Assembly: GCF_016428585.1 (NCBI RefSeq)
Contig: NZ_JAELVR010000003.1
Coordinates: 124,001 to 188,000, forward strand
From: Sedimentitalea arenosa
Lineage (GTDB): Bacteria > Pseudomonadota > Alphaproteobacteria > Rhodobacterales > Rhodobacteraceae
Length of the DNA: 64,000 nucleotides
Reading direction: 5' to 3'
Made by a program: the position numbers and the translations under genes. Positions 54,605 through 63,982 of this stretch are shown in pieces; positions within the stretch are counted from its first letter, which is position 1, and each line of letters starts with the position of its first letter. Under the pieces are notes generated by a model, which made no database searches, was not told where the DNA came from, and worked only from the letters and a program-made list of their open reading frames with translations.

Positions 54605-54631
54605 AACCCGGCGCATCAGATGCACCGGGTT
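54605..54631. terminator. Bidirectional terminator between convergent genes
   Basis: AACCCGG and CCGGGTT form a seven-base stem, extended by GCATC/GATGC-like inner pairs, just after the lytic transglycosylase stop and before the scoB stop on the other strand. Confidence 0.65.
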
Positions 54632-54654
54632 CGATGGTCCAGGTCTTGCGGGTT

Positions 54655-55278
54655 TCAGGAGACGATGGTGGCCTCGGTCGCCGCGCGAAGTTCTTCTTCG
54701 GTCACGCCATCCGCGCATTCGACGATCTTGAGACCCCCCTCAACCACGTCCAGAACGCCGAGGTTGGTGATGATCCGATCCACCACGCCCTTGCCGGTCA
54801 GGGGCAGGGTACAATCCTTCAGCACCTTGCTTTCGCCATGCTTGTTGGTGTGGTCCATCACCACGATGACCTTGCCGACACCCGCGACCAGGTCCATCGC
54901 GCCGCCCATGCCCTTGACGAGCTTGCCGGGGATCATCCAGTTCGCGAGATCCCCGTTTTCGGCCACTTCCATCGCGCCGAGGATCGCCGCCGCGATCTTG
55001 CCGCCCCGGATCATGCCGAAACTGGTCGCGCTGTCGAAGTACGAGGTGCGGGCGAGTTCGGTGATCGTCTGCTTGCCGGCGTTGATCAGGTCGGGGTCGA
55101 TCTCGTCCTCGGTCGGGAAGGGCCCCATGCCCAGCATCCCGTTCTCCGATTGCAACGTGATGTCCTTGTCGCCGACATAGTTCGCCACCAGCGTCGGGAT
55201 CCCGATGCCGAGGTTCACGTACATACCGTCTTCAAGCTCCTGCGCCGCCCGTGCGGCCATCTGATTGCGGTCCCACAT
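54655..55278 (-). CDS. scoB: Succinyl-CoA:3-ketoacid CoA-transferase subunit B
   Basis: A 207-residue subunit. The catalytic glutamate is in SENGMLGMG (about residue 44), which forms the acyl-glutamyl-CoA intermediate; YVNLGIGIPTLVANYV precedes it and GGAMDLVAGVGKVIVVMDH follows. With subunit A it activates acetoacetate using succinyl-CoA, for ketone body or polyhydroxybutyrate-derived acetoacetate use. scoA begins upstream on the same strand, three bases apart, so this is a two-gene operon. Confidence 0.94.
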   Translation of the reverse strand: MWDRNQMAARAAQELEDGMYVNLGIGIPTLVANYVGDKDITLQSENGMLGMGPFPTEDEIDPDLINAGKQTITELARTSYFDSATSFGMIRGGKIAAAILGAMEVAENGDLANWMIPGKLVKGMGGAMDLVAGVGKVIVVMDHTNKHGESKVLKDCTLPLTGKGVVDRIITNLGVLDVVEGGLKIVECADGVTEEELRAATEATIVS

Positions 55279-55281
55279 GGC

Positions 55282-55977
55282 TCAAGCCTCCCGGATGGTG
55301 CGCTGTTCGATGCGCTTTTCGTGCTCGCCCTGAATCAGGCGGTGAACATAGATGCCCGGCAGGTGGATATGGTCGGGATCCAGACTGCCGCGTGGCACGA
55401 TCTCCTCGACTTCGGCGACGCAGACGCGGCCGCTCATCGCTGCCGGCGGGTTGAAATTGCGCGCGGTCTTGCGGAACACGAGGTTGCCGGTGTCATCGGC
55501 CTTCCACGCCTTGACGATGGCCAGGTCCGCAACGATGCCGCGTTCGAGGATATAGGTTTCGCCGTCGAACTCCTTGTGCTCCTTGCCCTCGGCGACCTGG
55601 GTCCCGACGCCGGTCTTGGTGTAGAAGCCCGGGATGCCGCTGCCGCCGGCACGCATCCGTTCCGCCAGTGTGCCCTGGGGATTGAATTCCAGTTCCAGCT
55701 CGCCCGACAGGTACTGCCGCATGAACTCGGCGTTCTCGCCGACATAGGAGGAGATCATCTTCTTGACCTGCTTGGTCTGAAGCAGGATCCCGATGCCGAA
55801 ATCGTCGACTCCCGCGTTGTTGGAGGCGAAGGTCAGATCCTTCGTCCCCGCTTCCTTGATCGCCTGCAGCAGAAGCTCGGGAATTCCGCATAGACCGAAC
55901 CCCCCGCTAGATATGAACATGCCGTCAAACAGCAAGCCGTCGAGCGCCTCGGCGGCATTTGCATAGACCTTCTTCAT
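55282..55977 (-). CDS. scoA: Succinyl-CoA:3-ketoacid CoA-transferase subunit A
   Basis: A 231-residue subunit. [20 protein letters not shown] starts it, with the conserved [16 protein letters not shown] and [15 protein letters not shown], and [20 protein letters not shown] near the end. A longer reading frame crosses antisense to topA; the ATG at 55977, 8 bases after a GGGAG, is the natural start. It pairs with scoB. Confidence 0.94.
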   Translation of the reverse strand: MKKVYANAAEALDGLLFDGMFISSGGFGLCGIPELLLQAIKEAGTKDLTFASNNAGVDDFGIGILLQTKQVKKMISSYVGENAEFMRQYLSGELELEFNPQGTLAERMRAGGSGIPGFYTKTGVGTQVAEGKEHKEFDGETYILERGIVADLAIVKAWKADDTGNLVFRKTARNFNPPAAMSGRVCVAEVEEIVPRGSLDPDHIHLPGIYVHRLIQGEHEKRIEQRTIREA

Positions 55978-56075
55978 GGAAAACTCCCTTGGACCGGTGT
56001 CGGCCCGGTTGTGCCGCTGTGCAGCAAGAGAGTCAACAAAGCACGGGCAATCGTCAGTCCCGCCGGCGCGCCCAC

Positions 56076-58676
56076 CTACTTGGCGGCGGGTTTCTTCGCG
56101 GCCGTCTTCTTTGCCGGGGCTTTCTTGGCAGGGGTCTTCTTGGCGGCGGCTTTCTTGCGCCCGCCCTTCTTGGCCGCCTTCTCGGCGATCAGTTCGAGCG
56201 CCTGCTCCATGGTGACGGAGTCGGGCTCGGTGCCCTTGGGGAGGGTCGCGTTGATCTTCTCCCACTTCACATAGGGGCCGTACTTGCCTTCCATCACGCT
56301 GATCGGGCCGCCGTCCTGTGGATGCTCGCCGAGTTCGCGCAGCGGCTTGGCGGCCGCGCCGCGCCCACCACGGCTGGCCACCTTTTCGGCCAGCAGCTGC
56401 ACCGCACGGTTCATGCCGATCGTGAACACCTCGTCGATGCTTTCGAGGTTGGCGTTCGTGCCGCCGCGCTCGGACGTGCTCTCGGCATGTTTGAGGTAGG
56501 GACCATAGCGCCCGATATTGGCCCAGACCATGACCCCGTCCTCGGGGTGGGGGCCGATGGGCCGGGGCAGCGACAGCAGTTTCAGCGCCTGTTCCAGGTC
56601 GACATCCTGTGGCGGCCAGTCCTTGGGGATCGACTGGCGCGGGGGTTTCTTGTTGTCGTCGGTGACCTCGCCGCGCTGCACATAGGGGCCGAACCGCCCC
56701 TTGAAGGCATAGATCTTGTCGCCCGAATCCTCGCCCAGCAGCTTGCCCTCGGGCGGGATCGCGCCGTCGTCTTCCGCGCCCGGAGGGCCGAAGGCGCGGG
56801 TATAGCGACACTCCGGATAGTTCGAACAGCCGATGAACGCCCCGCCAGAGCGCGCCGTGCGCATGCTCAGCCGCCCGGCGCCGCAATTCGGACAGAGCCG
56901 CGGGTCGCTACCGTCCTCGGTGGGCGGGAACAGATGCGGCTCGAGCACCTCGTTGATCTTTTCCAGCACGTCCGTGATGCGCAATTCACTGGTTTCCGCG
57001 ATCGCGGCCGAGAAATCGCGCCAAAACCGGTTCAGGACTGCCTTGTAGTCCGCATCGCCGGCGCTCACCTGGTCGAGTTCGTCCTCGAGGCCGGCGGTGA
57101 AGTCGTATTCGACATAGCGGTTGAAATAATTCTGGAGGAATGCCGTCACCAGACGGCCCTTGTCCTCGGGGATCAGGCGGTTCTTGTCCTTGCGGACATA
57201 TTCACGATCCTGGATCGTGGTGACGATGCTGGCATAGGTCGACGGACGCCCGATGCCGAGTTCTTCCATCTTCTTGACCAGGGTTGCTTCGGTATAGCGC
57301 GGCGGCGGCTGGGTGAAATGCTGCTCGGGCGTGATCGCGCGCTTCTCGGCGGCCTCGCCCTCCGCGATCTGTGGCAGGCGCTTGTCGTCCTCGTCCACCA
57401 CCGCGTCGTCGCGGCCTTCCTCGTATACCTTGAGGAACCCGTCGAACAGCATCACCTGGCCCGTCGCGCGCAGTTCGACCTGGCCATCCCGGCTGGCGAT
57501 GGTCACAGTCGTGCGTTCGAGCCGCGCCGCCTCCATCTGGCAGGCGAGCGTCCGTTTCCAGATCAGGTCATAGAGCTTGCGCTGATCCGGATCCGAGAGT
57601 TTCAGGCCGGCCGCATCCCGGGTCATGTCGGTGGGGCGGATGCACTCGTGCGCTTCCTGTGCGTTCTTGGCCTTGTTCTTGTACATGCGCGGGCTATTGG
57701 GCACGTAGTCGTCGCCGAACCGCTCTTTGATCGCATCCCGCGCGGCATGCACGGCCTCGGGCGCCATGTCGATGCCATCGGTCCGCATATAGGTGATGTG
57801 CCCTGCCTCGTAGAGCCTCTGCGCAACGCTCATTGCCTGGCGGGCGCCCATGCCGAACTTGCGGCTGGCTTCCTGCTGCAGGGTCGAGGTCATGAACGGC
57901 GCGCTGGGGTTGCGGCTGGCGGGTTTCGCTTCGACCGCGGTCACCGTCAGGTCGCGGCTGGTGATGGCCTGCACCGCGAGTTCGGCCTGGGTCTCGTTCT
58001 CGATGTCGAACTTGTCGAGTTTCTTGCCGGCCAGCACCGTCAGCCGGGCCTCGTAATCCTGCCCGCGGGGTGTGGCGAGCAGCGCCTTGACCGACCAATA
58101 CTCGCGGGCGCGGAACGCCTCGATCTCCATCTCGCGCTCGACGATCAAACGCAGGCAAACCGATTGCACGCGCCCGGCCGATTTCGCCCCGGGCAGCTTG
58201 CGCCACAGGACCGGCGAGAGGTTGAAACCGACAAGGTAGTCCAGAGCACGACGGGCGAGATAGGCCTGCACGAGGGGCATGTCGACCTGGCGGGGATGGG
58301 CCATCGCCTCGTCCACCGCGGCCTTGGTGATGGCGTTGAAGGTGACGCGGCTGACCGGTGTGTCCTTCTTGATCGACTTCCTTTTGGTCAGCGCTTCCTG
58401 CAGGTGCCAGCTGATCGCCTCGCCTTCGCGGTCGGGGTCTGTGGCGAGGATCAGCGCGTTGTCCTCGGCCAGCGCGTCGGCGATCGCCTTGACGTGCTTC
58501 TTGCTGTCGCTGGCGACCTCCCATTTCATGTCGAAATCGTGCTCGGGATCGACCGAACCATCTTTCGGCGGCAGGTCACGCACATGCCCGTAGGAGGCCA
58601 GAACCGTGTAGCCGGGACCCAGATACTTGTTGATCGTCTTGGCCTTGGCCGGGGATTCTACAACAACTACGGGCAT
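56076..58676 (-). CDS. topA: DNA topoisomerase I
   Basis: An 866-residue type IA topoisomerase that relaxes negative supercoils. The N-terminal TOPRIM domain reads [20 protein letters not shown] with [18 protein letters not shown], the active-site tyrosine is in [16 protein letters not shown], and one four-cysteine zinc finger survives ([20 protein letters not shown], then CSNYPEC). Further repeats are of the TOPRIM_C / zinc-ribbon-related type. The C-terminus is a Lys/Ala tail ([20 protein letters not shown]), common in alphaproteobacteria. Downstream of dprA on the same strand. Confidence 0.96.
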   Translation of the reverse strand: MPVVVVESPAKAKTINKYLGPGYTVLASYGHVRDLPPKDGSVDPEHDFDMKWEVASDSKKHVKAIADALAEDNALILATDPDREGEAISWHLQEALTKRKSIKKDTPVSRVTFNAITKAAVDEAMAHPRQVDMPLVQAYLARRALDYLVGFNLSPVLWRKLPGAKSAGRVQSVCLRLIVEREMEIEAFRAREYWSVKALLATPRGQDYEARLTVLAGKKLDKFDIENETQAELAVQAITSRDLTVTAVEAKPASRNPSAPFMTSTLQQEASRKFGMGARQAMSVAQRLYEAGHITYMRTDGIDMAPEAVHAARDAIKERFGDDYVPNSPRMYKNKAKNAQEAHECIRPTDMTRDAAGLKLSDPDQRKLYDLIWKRTLACQMEAARLERTTVTIASRDGQVELRATGQVMLFDGFLKVYEEGRDDAVVDEDDKRLPQIAEGEAAEKRAITPEQHFTQPPPRYTEATLVKKMEELGIGRPSTYASIVTTIQDREYVRKDKNRLIPEDKGRLVTAFLQNYFNRYVEYDFTAGLEDELDQVSAGDADYKAVLNRFWRDFSAAIAETSELRITDVLEKINEVLEPHLFPPTEDGSDPRLCPNCGAGRLSMRTARSGGAFIGCSNYPECRYTRAFGPPGAEDDGAIPPEGKLLGEDSGDKIYAFKGRFGPYVQRGEVTDDNKKPPRQSIPKDWPPQDVDLEQALKLLSLPRPIGPHPEDGVMVWANIGRYGPYLKHAESTSERGGTNANLESIDEVFTIGMNRAVQLLAEKVASRGGRGAAAKPLRELGEHPQDGGPISVMEGKYGPYVKWEKINATLPKGTEPDSVTMEQALELIAEKAAKKGGRKKAAAKKTPAKKAPAKKTAAKKPAAK

Positions 58677-58805
58677 TTAACGGGTTACCTCATGGCTCGG
58701 ACTCTGGGCGCTCTATGACCGCGCAACATGTGGGGTGCAAGTCCCGAATGTCAATCCGTGCGCATTCGGCGCAGGATTCGCAGCCTTCACATCCGTGATC
58801 TCTGA

Positions 58806-58823
58806 CCCGCGTCGCGATGCGGG
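58806..58823 (-). terminator. Palindromic hairpin after dprA
   Basis: CCCGCGTCGCGATGCGGG is palindromic apart from one G-T pairing. It begins five bases beyond the dprA stop. It has no T-tract, so it is a weak candidate. Confidence 0.3.
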
Positions 58824-58827
58824 ATGG

Positions 58828-59982
58828 TCAATGATTGAGCGACAGCAGCCCACCCGACTGACGGCGAATCTTGCCGTCGAGTTCGAGGTCGACCAGCACC
58901 GGTCCGACATGACCGGCGGGGACGGCGAGGTCGCGGATCAGCTGGTCCTCGGCTACCGGCGAGGGGCCGAGGCGGTCCAGAATACGCTGATGCAACGCCG
59001 CGGTTTCGCGCAGGCTGCGGGTCTCCGGCGGGGGCGGCGGCAGGTCTGCGAGCAGGTCCGGTTGTACCGGCGTCGCGGTACGGGTGGCGGATTGGGGGAG
59101 GGTGGCGATGATGTCGTTGGCGGAGCGCACGAGGGTGGCGCCGTCGCGAATCAGCAGGTTGCAGCCGGCGGCGCGGGCATCGAAGGGGTGGCCGGGCACC
59201 GCCAGCACCTCGCGGCCCTGGTCGAGCGCGTCGCGCGCGGTGATCAGGCTGCCGGACTTGATGGCGGCCTCGACCACCACGACGGCCTGCGCGAGGCCCG
59301 AGATGATGCGGTTGCGGCGCGGGAAATGGCGCGCCGTCGGGGTGAGGCCCATCGGCTGTTCGGACAGGAGCAGGCCGCGCGCGGCGATGTCGGCGGTGAG
59401 GGCCGCGTTCTCGGTCGGGTAGGTCACGTCGACACCGCCGGCCAGCACCGCGACCGTGCCGGTTTCCAGCGACGCCAGATGCGCGGCGGCGTCCACGCCG
59501 CGGGCAAGCCCCGAAACGATGACATGGCCCTTGCCGCCCAGCTCTCCGGCCAGGGCACGCGCCATGCGGACGCCCAGAGACGAGGCGTTGCGGGAGCCGA
59601 CCATCGCGATCATGGGCTTGGAAAGGAAAGACAAATCCCCGATCGCCCAGAGCAGCGGAGGGGCGTCCTCGATCTCGGCCAGGGTCCGGGGATAGGCACC
59701 GTCGCCAAGGCACAAAAGCCGCGCTTTGGCGGCTTTTGCGGCCTTGAGTTCGGCGTCGATCACGCCGGCAGGGCAAATTTCATACCCTTCTATCCCGGCG
59801 GCGCGCGCCACTTCGGGCAACGCGGCCAGCGCGTTCTGCGCTGAACCATGCTCTGCCAACAGGCGGTAAAACGTGGTGATACCGACCCTGCGCGAGCGCA
59901 ACAGACGAAGCCACGAATACCGATCGTCTTCCGTGGTGGGTGGGAGTGGGGGGTGAGTGGAAGAAGTAGTTTCCTCGGTCAT
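58828..59982 (-). CDS. dprA: DNA processing protein DprA
   Basis: A 384-residue protein that loads RecA onto incoming single-stranded DNA during transformation or gene-transfer-agent uptake. The N-terminal SAM-like domain is followed by the DprA Rossmann fold: MVGSRNASSLGVRMARALAG, VSGLARGVDAAAHLASLETG, AVLAGGVDVTYPTENAAL, RNRIISGLAQAVVVVEA and GREVLAVPGHPFDARAAGCN. A C-terminal winged helix occupies the last 70 residues. In Rhodobacter, DprA is part of the CtrA-dependent GTA receipt pathway; a one-mismatch CtrA-type site lies 46 bases upstream of the start codon here. Confidence 0.93.
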   Translation of the reverse strand: MTEETTSSTHPPLPPTTEDDRYSWLRLLRSRRVGITTFYRLLAEHGSAQNALAALPEVARAAGIEGYEICPAGVIDAELKAAKAAKARLLCLGDGAYPRTLAEIEDAPPLLWAIGDLSFLSKPMIAMVGSRNASSLGVRMARALAGELGGKGHVIVSGLARGVDAAAHLASLETGTVAVLAGGVDVTYPTENAALTADIAARGLLLSEQPMGLTPTARHFPRRNRIISGLAQAVVVVEAAIKSGSLITARDALDQGREVLAVPGHPFDARAAGCNLLIRDGATLVRSANDIIATLPQSATRTATPVQPDLLADLPPPPPETRSLRETAALHQRILDRLGPSPVAEDQLIRDLAVPAGHVGPVLVDLELDGKIRRQSGGLLSLNH

Positions 59983-60027
59983 CCGTCGCTCCGCCTGCTT
60001 GCAGAAACAGGTCTAGCGCCCGCCGAG

Positions 60028-60042
60028 TTAACAGGGCGTAAA
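60028..60042. promoter_or_regulatory. One-mismatch CtrA-type box before dprA
   Basis: TTAACAGGGCGTAAA differs from TTAA-N7-TTAA only at one base of the right half. The spacer CAGGGCG is nearly the same as in the perfect site at 1871 (TAGGGCG). The site ends about 46 bases upstream of the dprA start. Confidence 0.4.
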
Positions 60043-60140
60043 GCGTGACAAATTCTTTTCAGTTTTTTCGCAAAACCGTCCGAGCCCCGTTTACCAAGGC
60101 GCCCGCGGCCCCGAACCGGCCCGAAAACCGCCTGTGCCAC

Positions 60141-60173
60141 GCGTGCAGACGGCGTACATACCGCGTGCATACG
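60141..60173. repeat. Three 11-bp tandem repeats
   Basis: The units are GCGTGCAGACG, GCGTACATACC and GCGTGCATACG, with consensus GCGTRCANACS. The exact 11-bp period corresponds to about one helical turn. A perfect seven-base inverted repeat, ACCGCGT and ACGCGGT (60160-60177), overlaps the third unit. Confidence 0.7.
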
Positions 60174-60547
60174 CGGTGTGCACCGCCCGAACGGGCCCGG
60201 ACCGTGCGTCCCCCCCCTACCAAGGCCCCCGGTCGGGTCACGGTTTCTTCAGGATCGAGTCGGTCCGCAAGCGGACTTTCGTACGCTGCGCAGAGATCGA
60301 CGGATCTGAGACCATACATCCAGAATGCGGCGTCACAGCCAACAACCGCTAGCCAGCATCATGTCGTTGACTTTGCGCTCCTCGGTGCCTTATCGCTACC
60401 GACATGGTGAAATCGTTCTTCGCATCGCGGGACTATTATCCTCAGCTTCGATAGCTGCGGGTCATTCATCATTGGTTTTCCGCTGCCCCTGACAGCGGTC
60501 AACATGAATGCGACCTTGTGCCGGGCGGCACATTCAAAGGTCGAAAA

Positions 60548-61339
60548 ATGGACAACTATAGAAATAATCAAAACATGTCGCTGGGCATCGTGGGGTTTGG
60601 TGCATTCGGACAGCTTGCCGCCCATCATCTTGGCCAGCATTTCGAGACGACCGCCTACGATCCGTCCCCGGGCCTTGCCACGGTCGCAAAGCAGCTCGGA
60701 GTGCCTCTGACGTCATTGCACGCGGTATCGCAGACTGACGTTATCCTCATCGCGGCGCCAGTATCCTCGTTTGAGCAGGTTGTCGGCGAGATTGCGGTTG
60801 CATGTAAACCTGGCGCGCTGATTGTCGATGTTGCCTCGGTCAAAGTCGTTCCCTCGGAGATCATGCGACGGTTGCTACCGCCCCATGTAGACATCATCGC
60901 CACTCACCCATTGTTCGGTCCTCAAAGCGCTGCGAAAGGTATTGAGGGTCTGAAAATCGCGGTCTGCCCCATCCAGGGAAAACAACACGCAAGGCTGGCT
61001 GCATTTCTACGCAAGGCTCTTGGTCTGACTGTCATCATGACGACACCGGAAGATCACGACCAAGAAGCAGCAGTTGTCCAAGGCCTCACGCACCTCATCG
61101 CCAAAGTGCTTCTGAAAATGGGGCCTCTGCCAACGCGCATGACAACGAAGAGTTTTGACCTGTTATCCAATGCGATTTCCATGGTTCAGCATGATGCGCC
61201 GGAAGTATTCGAAGCGATTGAAAAGGCCAATCCCTACGCCGAGACGGTGCGACGACGGTTTTTTGACTTGGCTGCATGCTTGAGCGTCGAGTTGGACTCA
61301 GCATCCAGGACACCGCCGCACAACGAGACGGGGCATTGA
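60548..61339 (+). CDS. Prephenate dehydrogenase-like protein (TyrA family)
   Basis: A 263-residue protein. After MDNYRNNQNM comes the Rossmann motif GIVGFGAFGQLAAHHL at about 13-28; the middle shows APVSSFEQVV, VDVASVKVVPSEIM and the TyrA-like THPLFGPQSAAKGIEGLK; the helical C-terminal half includes EDHDQEAAVVQGLTHL and LLSNAISMVQHDAPEVFEAI. This is the prephenate/arogenate dehydrogenase family for tyrosine synthesis, though the length is short and no ACT domain is present. Its codons (many AAA, ACA, TTT, AAT) are more A/T-rich than the neighbours, so lateral acquisition is likely. The start has AAGG upstream. Confidence 0.8.
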   Translation: MDNYRNNQNMSLGIVGFGAFGQLAAHHLGQHFETTAYDPSPGLATVAKQLGVPLTSLHAVSQTDVILIAAPVSSFEQVVGEIAVACKPGALIVDVASVKVVPSEIMRRLLPPHVDIIATHPLFGPQSAAKGIEGLKIAVCPIQGKQHARLAAFLRKALGLTVIMTTPEDHDQEAAVVQGLTHLIAKVLLKMGPLPTRMTTKSFDLLSNAISMVQHDAPEVFEAIEKANPYAETVRRRFFDLAACLSVELDSASRTPPHNETGH

Positions 61340-61474
61340 TGGAAAAGCATCTAGCGGAAGCTTCGTCCGCTCAGCGGACATGGAGGCCCGTTGCGGCATG
61401 TGTCGGTTGCCCGACTTCGATCACGTTCGTTCCGGTCGGCGTCGCCGCGACCGCGTCGTGCGGCGGCTGGCGGA

Positions 61475-62896
61475 TCAGGCTGCCGAGCCGCCGACGGTGA
61501 GGCCGCCCATCAGCACGGTGGGCTGGCCGACGCCGACGGGGACCCATTGGCCATCCTTGCCGCAATTGCCCATGCCGGGGTCGAGCGCCATGTCGTTGCC
61601 CAGACCCCGGATGCGGGTGAGGGCGGTGGCGCCGTCGCCGATCAGGGTCGCGCCCTTGACCGGGGCGCCGACCTTGCCGTTCTGCACGCGGTAGGCCTCG
61701 GTGCAGGAGAACACGAACTTGCCGTTGGTGATGTCGACCTGCCCGCCGCCGAAGCCCACGGCCCAGATGCCGTCCTTGATCTGCGCCACCAGGTCGGCGG
61801 GGTCGGCGTCGCCGCCCGTCATGTAGGTGTTGGTCATGCGCGGCATCGGCGCGTGGGCATAGCTCTGCCGCCGCCCGTTGCCGGTGGGGGCGACGCCCAT
61901 CAGGCGGGCGTTCTGGCGGTCCTGCATGTAGCCGGTGAGGATGCCGTCCTCGATCAGCACGTTGCGGGCCGACGGGGTGCCCTCGTCGTCGACGGTGATG
62001 CTGCCGCGCCGGTCGGGGAGCGTGCCGTCGTCCAGCACGGTGACGCCGGGGGCGGCGATGCGCTGGCCCATCAGCCCGGCGAAGGCGCTGGCGCCCTTGC
62101 GGTTGAAATCGCCCTCGAGCCCGTGGCCGATCGCCTCGTGCAGCAGGATGCCGGGCCAGCCGGGGCCGAGCGCGACCTCCATCACCCCGGCGGGCGCGGG
62201 CACGGCGTCGAGATTGACCAGCGCGATGCGCAGGGCCTCGCGCGCCTTGGCCTGCCAGTCCGCGGGCGCGATCAGCCCGTCGAGCCCGACCCGGCCGCCG
62301 CCGCCGGCGCTGCCGCTTTCGCGCCGCCCGTCCTGTTCGACGATCACCGAGACGTTGACGCGGGTCATCGGGCGGACGTCGCGCACCTGAACGCCGTCGG
62401 GGCGCAGGATCTCGACCTCCTGCAGCGAGGCGGCGAGCGTGGCCGAGACCTGCACCACGCGCGGATCGAGATCGCGGGCGAAGGCGTCGATCTCGCGCAG
62501 GGTGTCGATCTTGACGGGGAAGGGCTGCCCGGCGATCGGGTCGGCATCGGTGTAGAGCTGCCGGTTGGTGGGGTGCGGCGCGTCGGCCAGGGTGCCGCCG
62601 CCGTCGCCGACCGCGAGGCGCGCGGTTTCGCCGGCGCGTTTCAGCGCGGCGATGCTGAGATCGGTGGAATGGCCGTAGCCCGAGACCTCGCCGTTGACCG
62701 CGCGCAGCCCGAAGCCCTCGGAGGCGTCGTAGCTGGCGGTGCGCAGCCGCCCGTCATCGAAGACCAGCGCCTCGGAGCGGCGGCGTTCGACGAAGATCTC
62801 GCCGTCCTCGGCCCCCGCGGTCGCGTCGCGCAGCACGCGCAGGGCTTCGTCGCGCGGCAGGCTGGTCTCGAAGGGGCGGAAGGGGGGCTGGGTCAT
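61475..62896 (-). CDS. tldD: Metalloprotease TldD
   Basis: A 473-residue subunit of the TldD/TldE peptidase, which degrades unfolded peptides and processes some ribosomal peptides. The zinc motif HEAIGHGLEGDFNRKG (His-Glu-x3-His type) is about two-thirds along, with GPGWPGILL before it and the conserved C-terminal FSCTEAYRVQNGKVGAPVKG and GLGNDMALDPGMGNCGKDG. The frame runs 21 codons further upstream; the ATG at 62896 gives the usual length. Divergent from ctaC over 191 bp. Its partner tldE/pmbA is not in the window. Confidence 0.94.
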   Translation of the reverse strand: MTQPPFRPFETSLPRDEALRVLRDATAGAEDGEIFVERRRSEALVFDDGRLRTASYDASEGFGLRAVNGEVSGYGHSTDLSIAALKRAGETARLAVGDGGGTLADAPHPTNRQLYTDADPIAGQPFPVKIDTLREIDAFARDLDPRVVQVSATLAASLQEVEILRPDGVQVRDVRPMTRVNVSVIVEQDGRRESGSAGGGGRVGLDGLIAPADWQAKAREALRIALVNLDAVPAPAGVMEVALGPGWPGILLHEAIGHGLEGDFNRKGASAFAGLMGQRIAAPGVTVLDDGTLPDRRGSITVDDEGTPSARNVLIEDGILTGYMQDRQNARLMGVAPTGNGRRQSYAHAPMPRMTNTYMTGGDADPADLVAQIKDGIWAVGFGGGQVDITNGKFVFSCTEAYRVQNGKVGAPVKGATLIGDGATALTRIRGLGNDMALDPGMGNCGKDGQWVPVGVGQPTVLMGGLTVGGSAA

Positions 62897-62915
62897 GGTC
62901 GGGGAACCTCGGAAT

Positions 62916-62929
62916 TTGATCTGAATCAA
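62916..62929. promoter_or_regulatory. Perfect FNR-type box between tldD and ctaC
   Basis: TTGATCTGAATCAA fits TTGAT-N4-ATCAA exactly. It lies 20 bases upstream of the tldD start and about 158 bases upstream of the ctaC start. FnrL regulates respiration genes in Rhodobacterales, so control of the aa3 oxidase or of tldD under low oxygen is likely; which promoter responds is not shown. Confidence 0.6.
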
Positions 62930-63087
62930 GAAAAGCGTCCGTTTGCCGCAATCAGGCATCTTTATCTGTCCGCTGGAATATGGTTTTTAGCCACAGCAAA
63001 GACAACGGGGCAGGTGCGGCCGCGTGCCAAGCGGCGCGACCCTGACGACCACAGACAGAACAGAAGATCAACCGATCGGGACATGAC

Positions 63088-63927
63088 ATGAAGAACGCAA
63101 TCACGCTTTCCGGGGTGTTCACCGCCCTTTCCGCGCTTCCGGCGCTCGCCCAGGACGGGCTCGAGATCGTCGGCAGACCGGTCGACGGAGCGACGGGCTT
63201 TCAGCCGGCGGCATCCGAACTGGCGCGCGACCTGCAGTCGCTGGACTGGCTGATTCTGGTCATCATCACCGCGATCTGCGTGTTCGTGACCTTCCTGCTG
63301 GCCTATGCGGCGGTGCGGTTCAACCGCCGCACCAACGCGACGCCGGCCAAGTTCACCCACAATTCGCCGCTGGAAGTGGCCTGGACGGTGATCCCGATCG
63401 TGATCCTGGTCTTCATCGGCGCGTTCAGCCTGCCGGTGCTGTTCAAGCAGCAGGAGATCCCCGAGGCGGACATCACCATCAAGGTGACGGGCTACCAGTG
63501 GTACTGGGGCTATGAATATGTCGACCACGAGTTCGGCTTCGAGAGCTTCATGCTGGCGAAGGAGGACCTTGCGGAATACGGTTATGGCGAGGACGAGTAC
63601 CTGCTGGCGACCGACACCGCCGTCGTGGTGCCCGTGGGCAAGACCGTGGTCATGCAGGTGACCGGCGCGGACGTGATCCACAGCTGGACCATCCCCTCCT
63701 TCGGCGTCAAGCAGGACGCGGTGCCGGGCCGCCTGGCCGAGCTGTGGTTCGCCGCCGAGAAGGAAGGCATCTATTTCGGCCAGTGTTCGGAGCTGTGCGG
63801 CAAGGACCACGCCTACATGCCGATCACCGTCAAGGTGGTGAGCGAAGAGGCCTATGCCGAGTGGCTGGACGGTGCGATCGAGGAATACGCCGGCAAGCCG
63901 CGCGACCTGACCGTCGCGTCGAACTGA
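63088..63927 (+). CDS. ctaC: Cytochrome c oxidase subunit II (aa3 type)
   Basis: A 279-residue membrane-bound subunit that accepts electrons from cytochrome c. A signal peptide (to about residue 21) is followed by two helices ([20 protein letters not shown] and [20 protein letters not shown]) and a periplasmic cupredoxin with aromatic electron-entry residues [11 protein letters not shown] and the CuA ligands [15 protein letters not shown] is preceded by GGGACATGAC. It is the first gene of the cta cluster (ctaC, then probably ctaB, ctaG, ctaE), divergent from tldD with an FNR-type box upstream. Confidence 0.95.
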   Translation: MKNAITLSGVFTALSALPALAQDGLEIVGRPVDGATGFQPAASELARDLQSLDWLILVIITAICVFVTFLLAYAAVRFNRRTNATPAKFTHNSPLEVAWTVIPIVILVFIGAFSLPVLFKQQEIPEADITIKVTGYQWYWGYEYVDHEFGFESFMLAKEDLAEYGYGEDEYLLATDTAVVVPVGKTVVMQVTGADVIHSWTIPSFGVKQDAVPGRLAELWFAAEKEGIYFGQCSELCGKDHAYMPITVKVVSEEAYAEWLDGAIEEYAGKPRDLTVASN

Positions 63928-63982
63928 ACCGGGATGAAGGTGGCCGGCCGGGCGACCTCCCGGCCCGTGCGGGGGTGACGCG

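Larger units (their letters stand above)
59983..60547. other. 565-bp gene-poor region upstream of dprA, possible island edge
   Basis: No convincing gene was found in either strand. It contains a TTAA-N7-TAAA site (60028-60042), a CCCGG-rich stretch, three 11-bp tandem repeats (60141-60173) with an inverted repeat over the last (60160-60177), a C-run (CCCCCCC near 60210) and, further right, a more A/T-rich part. The element AGCGGACTTTCG (about 60269) has a relative, AGCGGACATGGAG, at about 61373 on the other side of the next gene. It may be decayed mobile DNA. Confidence 0.45.

Noticed and set aside
60045-60410. Plus-strand frame of 121 codons in the gene-poor gap
   Set aside because: Composition is Arg/Pro-rich with no ribosome site or recognisable domain; likely a chance open frame in GC-rich DNA.
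60359-60640. Minus-strand frame of 93 codons before the TyrA-like gene
   Set aside because: No recognisable domain, no ribosome site, and it runs into the start of the plus-strand gene.
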